Below, in pieces: positions 24,886 to 33,262 of a stretch of DNA of 64,000 nucleotides. The stretch's first letter is position 1. Each line of letters begins with the position of its first letter. Source of the stretch: Anaerolineae bacterium (GTDB lineage: Bacteria > Chloroflexota > Anaerolineae > Anaerolineales > Villigracilaceae). The notes below the pieces were generated by a model. It saw only the letters and a program-made list of their open reading frames with translations, ran no database searches and was not told where the DNA came from. The position numbers were made by a program, and so were the translations under genes. The stretch lies in assembly GCA_017303655.1 (NCBI GenBank), contig JAFLCE010000001.1, positions 124,001 through 188,000 of the forward strand. Direction: 5' to 3'.

Positions 24886-25380
24886 TTAAATCATAATCTT
24901 CGGACGATATTGCAGTGCCTCCGCCAGATGTGGGGACTGGATCTCTTCGCTCCCAGTCAAGTCCGCGATGGTGCGCGATAGTTTGAGGATGCGGTGATAG
25001 GCTCTTGCCGAAAGATTTAACTGACTCATCGCCGCCCGCATCAAACTCTGACCTTCGGGTTGGAGTTGGCAAAATTGCCTGACTTCCCCGATGCGCATGT
25101 CGGCATTGCAGACGATGTCTGTGGAATTGGCGAAGCGGTGATTTTGAATATCTCTAGCGGCTTGCACGCGCTTGCGGATGGTTTCGCTGGTTTCGCCGAG
25201 TTTATTGCCGCTAAGTTTTTCGTAATCGACTCTGGGGACTTCGATGTGGATGTCAATGCGGTCGAGCAATGGACCGGAGATTCGCTTTTGGTATTTGGTG
25301 ACAACAGCAGGTGCGCAGGTGCAGGGTTTGACAGCGTCTCCTGCGTACCCACATGGGCTGGGGTGTACGCAATCAAACAT
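24886..25380 (-). repeat. ComM C-terminal repeat unit, copy 2 (open reading frame intact)
   Basis: A continuous 164-codon minus-strand frame matching the last third of ComM/YifB Mg-chelatase-like ATPases: CTCAPAVVTKYQKRISGPLL, LDRIDIHIEVPRVDYEKL, then the helical Mg_chelatase_C domain ending LAEALQYRPKIMI. The AAA+ core and Lon-like N-terminal domain are absent (full ComM is about 500 residues). Its first Cys motif reads HPSPCGY, with Ser where copy 4 has Cys. It lies between the decayed gene/transposase relic and the 3' end of the FmdE gene, only 11 bases from that stop codon. Confidence 0.88.
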
Positions 25381-25391
25381 ATTTTCCGTGT

Positions 25392-26006
25392 TTAATTATG
25401 AGCAACAAATTGTTTTTTAGAGCATATCTCAAAATTTGACTGATAATACCCAAGCCCTGCGCAGTTCTGACATAAAATTGAGCCATCACGAAGAATTTCT
25501 CTTTCGTTCATGATCTCCTCGCCACAGACTTCGCAACTGACACGTATTCCGGGGCGCGAAACGATCCGCTCAATGGCTGTATTCAAGCATACTTCTTGTA
25601 TGGTAAACAATTCCTCTTCCGGCATGCTCTGATATGCTTGCATCTGCGCGAAGTAATGGCGCGGTTCATCCGTGACGAAGGCGCTGGCTCGCTCGCGGAT
25701 GTTGATGACATTTGCAACGCGGACGGCTCTGCCCGTTTGTGTGTCCACGAAGGTGGCAGCAGCTTTGCCGTAATCTTCCACACGCAGGGTACGATGACCG
25801 ACGGTGCAGTTTGTCGCGGCGGAGAGTCCGTCTGCGAAACAGCCGTCGGTTTCGGTGATGACGAGCAATCGCTTCGAGCCTTGATTCGCTTCCAGTTGCA
25901 ATGAGCCCATTCCCCTGAGTCCGATGCGGACTCCGAGAATCTGACGTGGGCATAGATGGTCATGATCACCGGCGGAGATCTCAAGCAACGTAGACAAGTT
26001 GTTCAT
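25392..26006 (-). CDS. FmdE family protein (formylmethanofuran dehydrogenase subunit E-like) with zinc ribbon
   Basis: A 204-residue protein. The FmdE domain opens with AGDHDHLCPRQILGVRIG near residue 12, carrying the conserved His and Cys, and covers about 150 residues. The C terminus has two CxxC pairs (SCEVCGEE and LCQNCAG, about residues 157-183) typical of a zinc ribbon. FmdE proteins are linked with molybdenum/tungsten formylmethanofuran dehydrogenases in archaea, and occur in bacteria near Mo/W genes without that enzyme. Here the gene is the last of the ECF transporter operon (start 10 bases after the T component), suggesting a cytosolic metal- or cofactor-handling role. Confidence 0.85.
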   Translation of the reverse strand: MNNLSTLLEISAGDHDHLCPRQILGVRIGLRGMGSLQLEANQGSKRLLVITETDGCFADGLSAATNCTVGHRTLRVEDYGKAAATFVDTQTGRAVRVANVINIRERASAFVTDEPRHYFAQMQAYQSMPEEELFTIQEVCLNTAIERIVSRPGIRVSCEVCGEEIMNEREILRDGSILCQNCAGLGYYQSNFEICSKKQFVAHN

Positions 26007-26015
26007 TTTGTACTC

Positions 26016-26753
26016 CTATCCAAAGATCGAAACGATACCGAGGATGAACGATCCGGCGACGAGCCACCAATCCATTGCGCCGATGCGCAGTGGGACGTTG
26101 CGGCTGAGTTCGGGTTGGAAGGCACGCACCTCTGCTGCGAGGATGATCTGCTCGGCGTGACGAAGCGCGTTTGAAAAGACTGTGACGACCAGCAGTTGCA
26201 TGCCGCGCCAGCATTCCGCATGAAATCCGCCGCGCATGCGCAGACTGTGCCACGCGTTCATGCCAGATTGACGCAGGTCGGGCAGAAGGTTGGTCGCCAC
26301 GCCAATGGAAAAACCAAGTCCGCGCATGCCGCTGCGTTCAAGCAAACCTGCTACTTCCACGATGTTGACCGAGCTCGAAAGTCCATCTGCCGCGAGGAGA
26401 ATGACTGCGGCGCGCAGGGTCATTTGAATACTGCTGAGAATATTGAGAGATGAAAAAGAAAAACCCAGAATGCTTAGATCAGGCACTTGATCTGAGACGC
26501 CGAAGAACAGATTGACGAGAAACAAAATCCCGAAGATTACCAGCCACCGCGGACGTGCCAGTCGTTTCACGGCGGCAGGATAAATAAGTAGCAAAATACC
26601 CAATGCAAAGAGTGCCGATATTATTCCTTTTGCGAGCGAAGGGACTAGGACCATGACCAATGCCCAAAGGAAAATACTCAAATGCCCAAGGCTCCCGATC
26701 CATGGCTTGGGAGTGGATAATTGAATTGCGGCGGGTTGGGCTTGTTTTAACAT
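26016..26753 (-). CDS. Energy-coupling factor transporter T component (EcfT/CbiQ-like)
   Basis: A 245-residue membrane protein with about five helices. The CbiQ/EcfT cytoplasmic coupling region is visible as AWHSLRMRGGF and AEQIILAAEVRAFQP; the usual Ala-Arg-Gly coupling motifs appear modified as MRG and VRAF. It links the substrate-binding S component to the ATPases. The ATG at 26753 is chosen; a GTG five codons upstream (26768) is possible. Genes for the S component (27232), the fused ATPase (28447) and this T subunit complete one ECF importer. Confidence 0.83.
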   Translation of the reverse strand: MLKQAQPAAIQLSTPKPWIGSLGHLSIFLWALVMVLVPSLAKGIISALFALGILLLIYPAAVKRLARPRWLVIFGILFLVNLFFGVSDQVPDLSILGFSFSSLNILSSIQMTLRAAVILLAADGLSSSVNIVEVAGLLERSGMRGLGFSIGVATNLLPDLRQSGMNAWHSLRMRGGFHAECWRGMQLLVVTVFSNALRHAEQIILAAEVRAFQPELSRNVPLRIGAMDWWLVAGSFILGIVSIFG

Positions 26754-26774
26754 GGCGACTCTTTGCACATGGAC

Positions 26775-27215
26775 TTATGGGATCGCTATGATCTCCACTA
26801 CGTTACGCGGATTAAGTTTGCCTTCCTGGTCGGGCAAAACCATGCGGAAGCTGCCATCCTCTTCGCCGAGCGGACCATCCACAGTGGCGTAGGCGACCAG
26901 TGTATCTTCCCGGCTGTAGAGCGCGGATTCGTAATTGGCGGTGAAGCCATCTGACGCCACGGCTTTGACAACAGTGAGCGCGCTCGAGTCGATGCCTGCA
27001 TCTTCGAGCAACGCGGTCAGCTGTACGCCAACATAAGTGACGCCTTTGAAATCCGCCTGTGATTCAGCGAGGGCTTTGAGATCATCGACGGTGTAGGTCT
27101 TTTCAACATTGCCATCCGAAACTTTCAATACGGGTGCAGCGGAATCCTGTGTTTGTGAAGCGCAAGCAGTGAGAGCCAGCGCCAGTACAAAAGTGACGAT
27201 CAAAAAACGTTTCAT
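26775..27215 (-). CDS. Lipoprotein with molybdopterin-oxidoreductase-like fold domain
   Basis: A 146-residue lipoprotein (lipobox LTACAS near residue 18). The mature part resembles a minimal sulfite-oxidase-type molybdopterin-binding domain: YTVDDLKALAESQADFKG, TYVGVQLTALLEDAG, VKAVASDGFTANY, and the closing RMVLPDQEGKLNPRNV. The cysteine that binds molybdenum in sulfite oxidase is not seen, so catalysis is doubtful. It sits inside an ECF transporter operon between the S and T components, so an extracytoplasmic cofactor-capture or ligand-delivery role is a reasonable inference. Close relatives are often annotated only as molybdopterin-dependent oxidoreductase. Confidence 0.75.
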   Translation of the reverse strand: MKRFLIVTFVLALALTACASQTQDSAAPVLKVSDGNVEKTYTVDDLKALAESQADFKGVTYVGVQLTALLEDAGIDSSALTVVKAVASDGFTANYESALYSREDTLVAYATVDGPLGEEDGSFRMVLPDQEGKLNPRNVVEIIAIP

Positions 27216-27231
27216 TGTGTTCTCCTTGGAA

Positions 27232-27837
27232 TTATCCGATGGGTTGGGAAACTTCCCCGCCCAATCGAGTTTTCAATACCTGACCTAATTTCCATGCCAG
27301 CCAGCCGCCGATGCCGCCGAAGAGCAAGTGGACTGTGATCAGAACGATCACGATCCACAGCGCGGCTTGATACGGGATGCCGAAGACCCGTGTGCCCATA
27401 TCGAGCACGTCCAGCCAGATGACCAGCAGGTTGCGTCCGAACAACAACACACCCGTCACGAATGGCTGCACCAGCGTCCACAGGGCTGCACCTGCGCCGG
27501 TAAAAATGAATGCAAGGGTGGATGGTTTTCCGTAGGCATCCAAAACCAATTCGGCGATTAAGGCTTCGGCGAAGATGCCCACCATCGGTCCGATGACCGC
27601 GCTGCCGATGCTGAACAATTTCAGCACCATCGCAATGATGCCGATAAAAATCGTCGAGCCGCGTTTGGGCACGAATAACCTTCCGATACATGCCACCATC
27701 ACACCCATGACCGCCAGCCCCATGCCACTCAACGGCAGATCGATGGCGTGAAAGACCGATCCTAGCGAAATTTCCACAAGCCCCCACAGCGCGCCAAAGA
27801 CAGCCATCGTCACAAGTTCACGAGTTGTAAATTTCAT
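27232..27837 (-). CDS. ECF transporter substrate-specific (S) component
   Basis: A 201-residue membrane protein with about six helices, starting MKFTTRELVTMAVFGALWG, the N-terminal pattern of ECF S components (compare YkoE/ThiW types). The ATG at 27837 has an agaggaaag site; the upstream in-frame ATG at 27864 lies within the methyltransferase gene and is less likely. The ligand is unknown. The duplicated-ATPase/T/S layout resembles YkoEDC hydroxymethylpyrimidine transporters, but the FmdE and molybdopterin-fold neighbours point to a molybdenum/tungsten-related compound. Confidence 0.8.
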   Translation of the reverse strand: MKFTTRELVTMAVFGALWGLVEISLGSVFHAIDLPLSGMGLAVMGVMVACIGRLFVPKRGSTIFIGIIAMVLKLFSIGSAVIGPMVGIFAEALIAELVLDAYGKPSTLAFIFTGAGAALWTLVQPFVTGVLLFGRNLLVIWLDVLDMGTRVFGIPYQAALWIVIVLITVHLLFGGIGGWLAWKLGQVLKTRLGGEVSQPIG

Positions 27838-27860
27838 TTTGCTTTCCTCTTGATGTACTT

Positions 27861-28460
27861 TCAATCAGGCTTGCGAGCCACCAACTGCGCGATGCGCCGC
27901 GATCTGTTTCGGCGTTCCGTTGAACGCGAGATTCGCTGAGTTTCTTCGTAGTGGATGATGTTCCAGTCTGCGAAGGAAGTTTTTAATTCATGTGGTTCCA
28001 GGTAGTGATGCAGGTTTCCATCCACTTCGCTTGAAAATGAATCATCGCGCAAGAAGGTTTCAAAGAACAGAAGTCCGCCGCGCCTTATGGATTTGCGATA
28101 TGTGGAAAGGAGCGGGCGCGACAGGTAATAAAAATTCAGGACGACATCGAATCGATTTGACGGTAGCCAGGGATTTGTTAAATCCATCAATGCGAAGGAG
28201 ATGGGCAACGCCTCTTTCTGAACCTCGGACTGAGCAATCCGTAAAGCGGCATTCGATACGTCCAAAGCGATGACCTGCCATCCCTGACGGGCGAGATGCA
28301 GTCCCGTCGGTGTGGAGCCGCAAGCTGCATCGAGGACAAGTCCACTGCGTGGGATGAGGTGTTGATATGAGATGACCAGATTGCGCGGCGAGCGCAGGTT
28401 TTGCCAACGTATGTTGTTCGAGTAGCGGTCGTCCCAGATCAAAGCATCAGGGTGTGACAT
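27861..28460 (-). CDS. Class I SAM-dependent methyltransferase
   Basis: A 199-residue methyltransferase: motif I LVLDAACGSTPTGLHLARQ near residue 45, the acidic post-I residue in VIALDVSNAALRIA, and RFDVVLNFYYLSRP as motif IV. It resembles TehB/UbiE-type small-molecule methyltransferases. The ATG at 28460 has gaggaa upstream and overlaps the end of the ATPase gene by 14 bases, so it belongs to the ECF operon. The substrate is unknown. Confidence 0.8.
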   Translation of the reverse strand: MSHPDALIWDDRYSNNIRWQNLRSPRNLVISYQHLIPRSGLVLDAACGSTPTGLHLARQGWQVIALDVSNAALRIAQSEVQKEALPISFALMDLTNPWLPSNRFDVVLNFYYLSRPLLSTYRKSIRRGGLLFFETFLRDDSFSSEVDGNLHHYLEPHELKTSFADWNIIHYEETQRISRSTERRNRSRRIAQLVARKPD

Positions 28461-29931
28461 GAGCAAATTCCTCAGCGTGAATTCTGCTTCTCGAAGCGGG
28501 AGCAATTTTCCCGTCGAGAATGAGGTGACCTTTTTCCATCAAGATGACCCGTTTCGCATAGTGATGGACGAGTTTGTAATCATGCGTAATGAGCAGGATG
28601 GCAGTCCCTTGTTGATTCAAGCGCACAAGGCAATCCATCAGTTGCTGTAGGTGACGCCAATCCTGCCCGAGCGTGGGTTCGTCAAGGATGACGAGCGCGG
28701 GGCGGAGCGCGATGCATGCGGCGAGCGCAGTGCGCTGCTGCTGACCGATGGACAACGTGAACGGACGGCGCGCGCGCAAGTGATGCAGGTCGGCGCTAGT
28801 GAGCGTATGTTCGTGAATGTCCGCATCGAACCTGCGATAGTTGCGCGGACCAAAAGCAACTTCTTCATCCACTGAGTCGGTGAAGAGCTGGTCCGCCGGG
28901 TTCTGAAAGAGCAGCGCAATATCCAAGCCGGGGCGCGGACGGGCTGTACCGTTGACCGTGACATTGCCATGGATGGGTTTGAGCAAACCCGCCGCCGCCA
29001 ATGCCAGCGTGGATTTGCCCGTGCCGTTATCGCCGACCAGTGCAACGAACTCGCCCGCGTAGATTTTAAGATCTACGTTGTGAATGATGGGATGACCGTC
29101 ATATCCTGCGGTGAGGTTTTGCAAGTCTAGCAGCGGCTGTTGGTGGTCGGGGTGATGCCCGTTGGAGACGAGCAGGCGCGACCAATCGGTGAGCGTTTCT
29201 GCGGTGGGACGGCGTAAGCCGTATTGTTTAAGTGTGGCGTGATTTCGGAGCACATCATCAAAACGTCCCTGCGCGGCGATGCGACCTTCTTCCAGAATGA
29301 GCACATGGTCTGCCAGCCTGCGCACTTCGGCGAGACGATGTTCGATCAGTACGATGGTCAAGCCATACTGTCTCTTCAATGTTTCAAGCGCGCTGATGAC
29401 GTTCTGTGTGCCGGGGACATCCAGCGAGGCAGTGGGTTCATCAAGCACTAATACTTTTGGATTCATGGCGAGCGCGGCGGCGATGGCGAGACGTTGGATC
29501 TGCCCGCCGGAGAGGGTGGCAGGTTTGCTGTTTCGCATGTCCTCAAGCCCGACGGCGTTTAAAGCCCACTCGACGCGCGTGTTGACTTCCTCTTCGCTCA
29601 TGCCGAGGTTGCGCGGACCGAATGCAACTTCATCTTCCACTCGTAAATGGAAAAGATGCGTACGCGGGTTTTGAAAGACGACGCCGACCTTTTGAGAGAT
29701 GGTGTCTACGGAAGAAGCAAGCGCATCCATCTCTGCGATCTGAACCGAGCCTGTGACCTGAGCAGAGATGGAGTGGGGGATGAGTCCTGTGAGCACATGT
29801 GCGAGCGTGGATTTCCCACAGCCTGAACTTCCGGTGATGACGAGACATTCCCCCGCGCGCACGTCGAAGGTGACGTTTTGTAAAACTGAATTCGCTCCGT
29901 ACGAGACGGTCAGATCGCGGATGTGGATCAT
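28447..29931 (-). CDS. ECF transporter ATPase with two fused ATP-binding domains
   Basis: A 494-residue protein with two complete ABC ATPase halves. The first has Walker A GSSGCGKSTL, signature LSGGQIQRLAIA and Walker B VLVLDEPTASLD. The second has Walker A GDNGTGKSTL, signature LSIGQQQRTALA and Walker B LVILDEPTLGQD. The fusion replaces the usual EcfA1/EcfA2 pair, as in YkoD-type systems. The start at 29931 (MIHIRDLTVSYG) overlaps the NTPase stop by four bases; the longer in-frame start is unlikely. It powers the importer with the T and S components encoded downstream. Confidence 0.9.
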   Translation of the reverse strand: MIHIRDLTVSYGANSVLQNVTFDVRAGECLVITGSSGCGKSTLAHVLTGLIPHSISAQVTGSVQIAEMDALASSVDTISQKVGVVFQNPRTHLFHLRVEDEVAFGPRNLGMSEEEVNTRVEWALNAVGLEDMRNSKPATLSGGQIQRLAIAAALAMNPKVLVLDEPTASLDVPGTQNVISALETLKRQYGLTIVLIEHRLAEVRRLADHVLILEEGRIAAQGRFDDVLRNHATLKQYGLRRPTAETLTDWSRLLVSNGHHPDHQQPLLDLQNLTAGYDGHPIIHNVDLKIYAGEFVALVGDNGTGKSTLALAAAGLLKPIHGNVTVNGTARPRPGLDIALLFQNPADQLFTDSVDEEVAFGPRNYRRFDADIHEHTLTSADLHHLRARRPFTLSIGQQQRTALAACIALRPALVILDEPTLGQDWRHLQQLMDCLVRLNQQGTAILLITHDYKLVHHYAKRVILMEKGHLILDGKIAPASRSRIHAEEFAHVTP

Positions 29932-30488
29932 AAAGCTATCTCCGTTGAGACGTCCAACACTTCTGCCCAATGCCAACGTGCGAGCGCTTTCTTAATCAAT
30001 GATGGGCGAATGACCACTACACAGGGAAAATCCTTTGCTTTGTCGATAATCTCCAATCCTGCTACGAGACCGATACCATGATCGAGTTCGAACGGACCGA
30101 TTTCATCAAGAACGAACAAGTCGCAGGACTCGATCTGTTCCAATACCGAGTTTCCCCATTCCATGGTTTCCGCTACCATCTGCCAATCCTGAGTTTGGAT
30201 GTCACCATTTTCGTCGCCTTTGCGATAGGCAAGGCGATGCTGTTCACCCGTTTTCAGATCCTTAAGACCGATACCGATCTTTTTATCGTTTAAAAAAATA
30301 GCTGGCGAGATCAACCCGCATAGGTTCAATCCGCGGACATGGGCGCGCCTGACCAGGTCCATGCACCAGAGAGTCTTGCCAGACCCGCGTGGACCTGTAA
30401 CCAACTGCAGTTTGGGTTTATTGTTATTAGGGGAAATAGAACTCGCCAGCAGAGCGCCAGGCGAGTTTTTAGAGAGTTGCACAGCCAT
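29928..30488 (-). CDS. THEP1-like nucleoside-triphosphatase (DUF2478-type)
   Basis: A 186-residue P-loop NTPase. Walker A is LVTGPRGSGKTLW near residue 30, GLNLCGLISPAIF follows, and Walker B is CDLFVLDEIGPFEL near residue 130. This matches the THEP1/NTPase_1 family. Relatives occur near molybdenum-transport and nitrogenase or Moco genes. The ATG is preceded by aaaaggag, and the 3' end overlaps the ECF ATPase start by four bases. It is the first protein after the structured leader and so opens the ECF operon. The physiological substrate is unknown. Confidence 0.82.
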   Translation of the reverse strand: MAVQLSKNSPGALLASSISPNNNKPKLQLVTGPRGSGKTLWCMDLVRRAHVRGLNLCGLISPAIFLNDKKIGIGLKDLKTGEQHRLAYRKGDENGDIQTQDWQMVAETMEWGNSVLEQIESCDLFVLDEIGPFELDHGIGLVAGLEIIDKAKDFPCVVVIRPSLIKKALARWHWAEVLDVSTEIAL

Positions 30489-30505
30489 TGGCTCCTTTTC
30501 AATTT

Positions 30506-30622
30506 GATCCCGTTTGCATTCAGGATCTCGGGAGGCATCCCTGTTTCCGGGAATACCCTTGTCCCTTTACGGGGACCGTCCGCTTTGCCGTGACTTGCGT
30601 GGTAGGCAAAATGGATCGGAGT
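30506..30622 (-). ncRNA. Structured leader RNA, candidate molybdenum/tungsten cofactor riboswitch
   Basis: The about 240-base gap before the THEP1/ECF operon contains a highly structured minus-strand segment. An outer stem pairs 30613-30617 with 30506-30510. Inside are the hairpin gtccc/cgtaaa/gggac and a GGAAAC-containing hairpin followed by GGGATGCCTCCC. This layout and these conserved-looking purine loops, ahead of an FmdE/ECF/molybdopterin-fold operon, recall the Moco RNA motif (Moco/Tuco riboswitch). I cannot run a covariance search, so the family call is tentative. The structural element itself is well supported by the pairing. Confidence 0.45.
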
Positions 30623-30730
30623 GGTTTTTTATGAGACGATATTCCGTCTGTTTTTATGATAACGGTAGATGTGTTTTTCTACATCATCATTCCGGGGTAT
30701 TTTGGCTCTCACCCAAGTGGATGAGAAGAT

Positions 30731-30946
30731 TTATTTGAGCATATCCTTCTTGACCTTTTCCATTTCGTCGAGGATGTCCAGCTCCGCTTTCAACTCGCCG
30801 GAGAGCGATGTGAAATAGGATTTTACGTTCTTGACGAACTTGCCGATCTCTCGCGCCGAACGCGCCAGGCGTTCCGGTCCGAGGATGATGGCTGCCAGTA
30901 AGACGATGACGATCAGTTCGTTGCCGCCGATCCCAAAAATATCCAT
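30731..30946 (-). CDS. Twin-arginine translocase TatA/TatB-type subunit (second copy)
   Basis: A 71-residue protein with the TatA/B layout: a short N-terminal helix (GGNELIVIVLLAAIILGPER), a GP hinge, then an amphipathic helix and a charged tail (LDEMEKVKKDMLK). The longer tail and the GPERL motif are more TatB-like than the copy at 31752-31925. One base separates it from tatC. It is part of the private Tat system of the molybdoenzyme island. Confidence 0.85.
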   Translation of the reverse strand: MDIFGIGGNELIVIVLLAAIILGPERLARSAREIGKFVKNVKSYFTSLSGELKAELDILDEMEKVKKDMLK

Positions 30947-30947
30947 G

Positions 30948-31742
30948 TCAACCTCTGCCGACGATCGCGGCTAAAACAATGCTGATAAGGTACAACCCCA
31001 TCAGCGGCGCCATGACCAAGCCCATGTTGACCGGGTCCACTGTCGGGGTGACAGATGCGGCGACGATCGCCATTATCACGATGGCATAGCGCCATCCGCT
31101 CGCGAGTTGTTTCGCCGTGACGAATTTCAACTTCGCCAAGAACATGATGATCATTGGCATTTCAAAGCAGACGCCGATCCAGAACATGAGGCTGGTTACG
31201 AATTCGAAATAGTTTTCCGGGCGTACCTGCGTGGTGATGCCCATGAAGCCGGTCAGGAAGGGGATGGCGGTGGGCAGCATCACGAACCAGGTGAATGTGA
31301 CTCCGCCCGCGAAGAGCAAGGTGGCGAATGGAACCATGACGAGCAGCCAGCCGCGCTCGTTGCGTTTCAACCCCGGCAGGATGAATGCCGTGATCTGATA
31401 CACGATGACCGGCATCGCAAGCACAAACCCGCCGAGCAGGGAGACCTTCATGAAGATGGCGATATTCTCGGTCAGTTCGATGGAGACGAGCTTTGACATC
31501 CCGCCGATGGGCGTAGCAAGGTAGCCAATGACCTGCTCGGAGAATACGAAACTAATGCCGGTGGCGATCATCAATGCCAGGAACGCCTTGAAGACCCGAA
31601 TCCGCAGTTCGTTGAGGTGATTGAGCAGAGGCGCGGAACCTTCCAGTTGAACGCTGGCTTTTTTATGGGCACGCCCAAAGGCGCGAAATACATCGCGCCA
31701 TTTACGTTTGTCCTTCTTTTCAGCGGTCACATTTGCGGTCAC
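30948..31742 (-). CDS. tatC: Twin-arginine translocase subunit TatC
   Basis: A 264-residue six-helix membrane protein that recognises twin-arginine signal peptides. The family signature HLNELRIRVFKAFLAL is near residue 45, with FVMLPTAIPFLTGF and FEFVTSLMFWIGVCFEMPM later. The N terminus carries an unusual 40-residue lysine-rich extension before the conserved core. The start is a GTG at 31742. It lies between two TatA/B-type genes and downstream of the radical SAM gene, giving a complete translocase for export of the Tat-tagged molybdoenzyme at 39693. Confidence 0.92.
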   Translation of the reverse strand: MTANVTAEKKDKRKWRDVFRAFGRAHKKASVQLEGSAPLLNHLNELRIRVFKAFLALMIATGISFVFSEQVIGYLATPIGGMSKLVSIELTENIAIFMKVSLLGGFVLAMPVIVYQITAFILPGLKRNERGWLLVMVPFATLLFAGGVTFTWFVMLPTAIPFLTGFMGITTQVRPENYFEFVTSLMFWIGVCFEMPMIIMFLAKLKFVTAKQLASGWRYAIVIMAIVAASVTPTVDPVNMGLVMAPLMGLYLISIVLAAIVGRG

Positions 31743-31751
31743 GGAAAACGC

Positions 31752-31925
31752 CTATCCTTTTTTCTCGCTGGCGTCGGAGGGTTCTTCATCGCCCTTCAGC
31801 CCATTGCGGAAGTTGTTCATGCCCTTGCCCAGTTCGCCTGCGATCTTGCTGATGCGTCCCACGCCGAACAAGAGGATGAGGATAACGAGGATGATGATCA
31901 ATTCTGTGGTTCCAAGATGAAACAT
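31752..31925 (-). CDS. tatA: Twin-arginine translocase subunit TatA (short)
   Basis: A 57-residue protein easily missed because of its length. It starts MFHLGTTELIIILVILILLF, followed by GVGRISKIAGELGKGMNNFR, the classic TatA helix, FG hinge and amphipathic helix. The tail is acidic then lysine-rich. A good ribosome-binding site (aaggagaaat) precedes the ATG. It sits 9 bases before tatC and 11 bases after the radical SAM gene. Confidence 0.88.
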   Translation of the reverse strand: MFHLGTTELIIILVILILLFGVGRISKIAGELGKGMNNFRNGLKGDEEPSDASEKKG

Positions 31926-31936
31926 GTTATTTCTCC

Positions 31937-33262
31937 TTATATATCTTTCGAAAGACGGAAAGTTTGTGGGGTGGTCATATCTACTTTGAGCTCGCGCAGA
32001 ACCGGTTCGTTCTCGCGCATTTCGACCACATGACTGGCAATCCCAACATCGACGTTGAGCTTTTTCAAGCTGCTGATCTGGTTTACGTGGAATTCCAGGC
32101 TGTTTTGTTCTTCACTGAGGACGTACTCGCGATAGCCTGCCTTGTCGAACACTTGCTTCACGGCGGGAATGTCATCACCAAAGACCTTGGCGGTCTTGAG
32201 GAAGTAATCGCGCTGGGAAAAATGGATGCGCGCAGGCAGGCGCTGTCCGCCGTTTTGCTTGTAAAGCTGACCGGTATGTTTGTTCTCCAATGAGCAATAA
32301 TGTACGCCGAGTTTCAACTTCTTTTCAAGTGCGAATTCGAGCAAGTCCAGGCAGACTGATTCACTGCCCGCAATGGGAAGTCCACCTGCGTACCAGTAGT
32401 CGTACAACACACGGAACGGTCGCGCCTTGACCTTGTAACCCTTCTCGCGATAAACCTCGACGTTGTTGAGCGGGAAGCAGAACTCCAGCAGGTTGATTCC
32501 GAAGATACCCAACTCTTCGAGACGAAGGAGAACATCTTTCATCTCTTCCAGCGTGTTCGGCAGGACGGGCATCTCGACCATCACGTTCGGGATGTACTCG
32601 CGTGCAAGGGCGATGCGGTCGTAGGTGTGCATTTGTCCCTTGGTGAGATCGTGCATACGGATGCTGAAACGGATTTCCTTCAAGCCGGACTTTTTTAATT
32701 CCTCCAGCGTGGCGCGGTCAATATGATCGCCGCTGGTGTACAGACGCGTATGCGAAGCGGGATACAGTTCGCGCGCGTGCTCGAAGAAGCGATAGGTCTC
32801 TTCCTTGTGCAGGAGCGGCTCGCCGCCGGTCAACGCGATGTGCCCAAGAGCAGATTTCGATGTGCGGGCGTCGTCGAGTTCGGCGACCACGTCACGGGTG
32901 TGTTCGCGGAAATATTCGTAATTTTCCTGGTTGGGGTTGAAGCAAAAAAAACAATCGCGATGGCATTTCAGCGAAATGAAAAATGTCGAACTGTTCGTGC
33001 CGGTCTGACAGGCGACACACGAAGGCGAGATGCGGTTGGTGTAAATGCTCTTGTCGCCGTTGCGGACGGTCGCGCTCTTCTTTCGCAGCGCTTCGGTCTT
33101 TTCCGCCACAAGCGCGGTCGTATCTTCGCTCTCGACCTCGAGCCCCATCGCTTTTACCTGATCCATGAAATCCTGATAGATCTGCACGTAGATATTCGCG
33201 TACTCGCGCAGTGCCAGGTTTTTGATCTCAGGCAGGTTGGATCTTGTCACATCTACGATCAT
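31937..33262 (-). CDS. Radical SAM protein, likely maturase or cofactor-related
   Basis: A 441-residue radical SAM enzyme. The cluster motif CX3CX2C is in SLKCHRDCFFCFNPN near residue 108, preceded by a second Cys group CVACQTG near residue 84. IALTGGEPLLHKE provides the SAM-binding GGE motif. A C-terminal region includes CSLENKHTGQLYKQNGGQR. It overlaps the ferredoxin gene by four bases. Its place between an oxidoreductase, a TorD chaperone and tat genes suggests modification or maturation of the molybdoenzyme or its cofactor. The substrate is not known. Confidence 0.83.
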   Translation of the reverse strand: MIVDVTRSNLPEIKNLALREYANIYVQIYQDFMDQVKAMGLEVESEDTTALVAEKTEALRKKSATVRNGDKSIYTNRISPSCVACQTGTNSSTFFISLKCHRDCFFCFNPNQENYEYFREHTRDVVAELDDARTSKSALGHIALTGGEPLLHKEETYRFFEHARELYPASHTRLYTSGDHIDRATLEELKKSGLKEIRFSIRMHDLTKGQMHTYDRIALAREYIPNVMVEMPVLPNTLEEMKDVLLRLEELGIFGINLLEFCFPLNNVEVYREKGYKVKARPFRVLYDYWYAGGLPIAGSESVCLDLLEFALEKKLKLGVHYCSLENKHTGQLYKQNGGQRLPARIHFSQRDYFLKTAKVFGDDIPAVKQVFDKAGYREYVLSEEQNSLEFHVNQISSLKKLNVDVGIASHVVEMRENEPVLRELKVDMTTPQTFRLSKDI

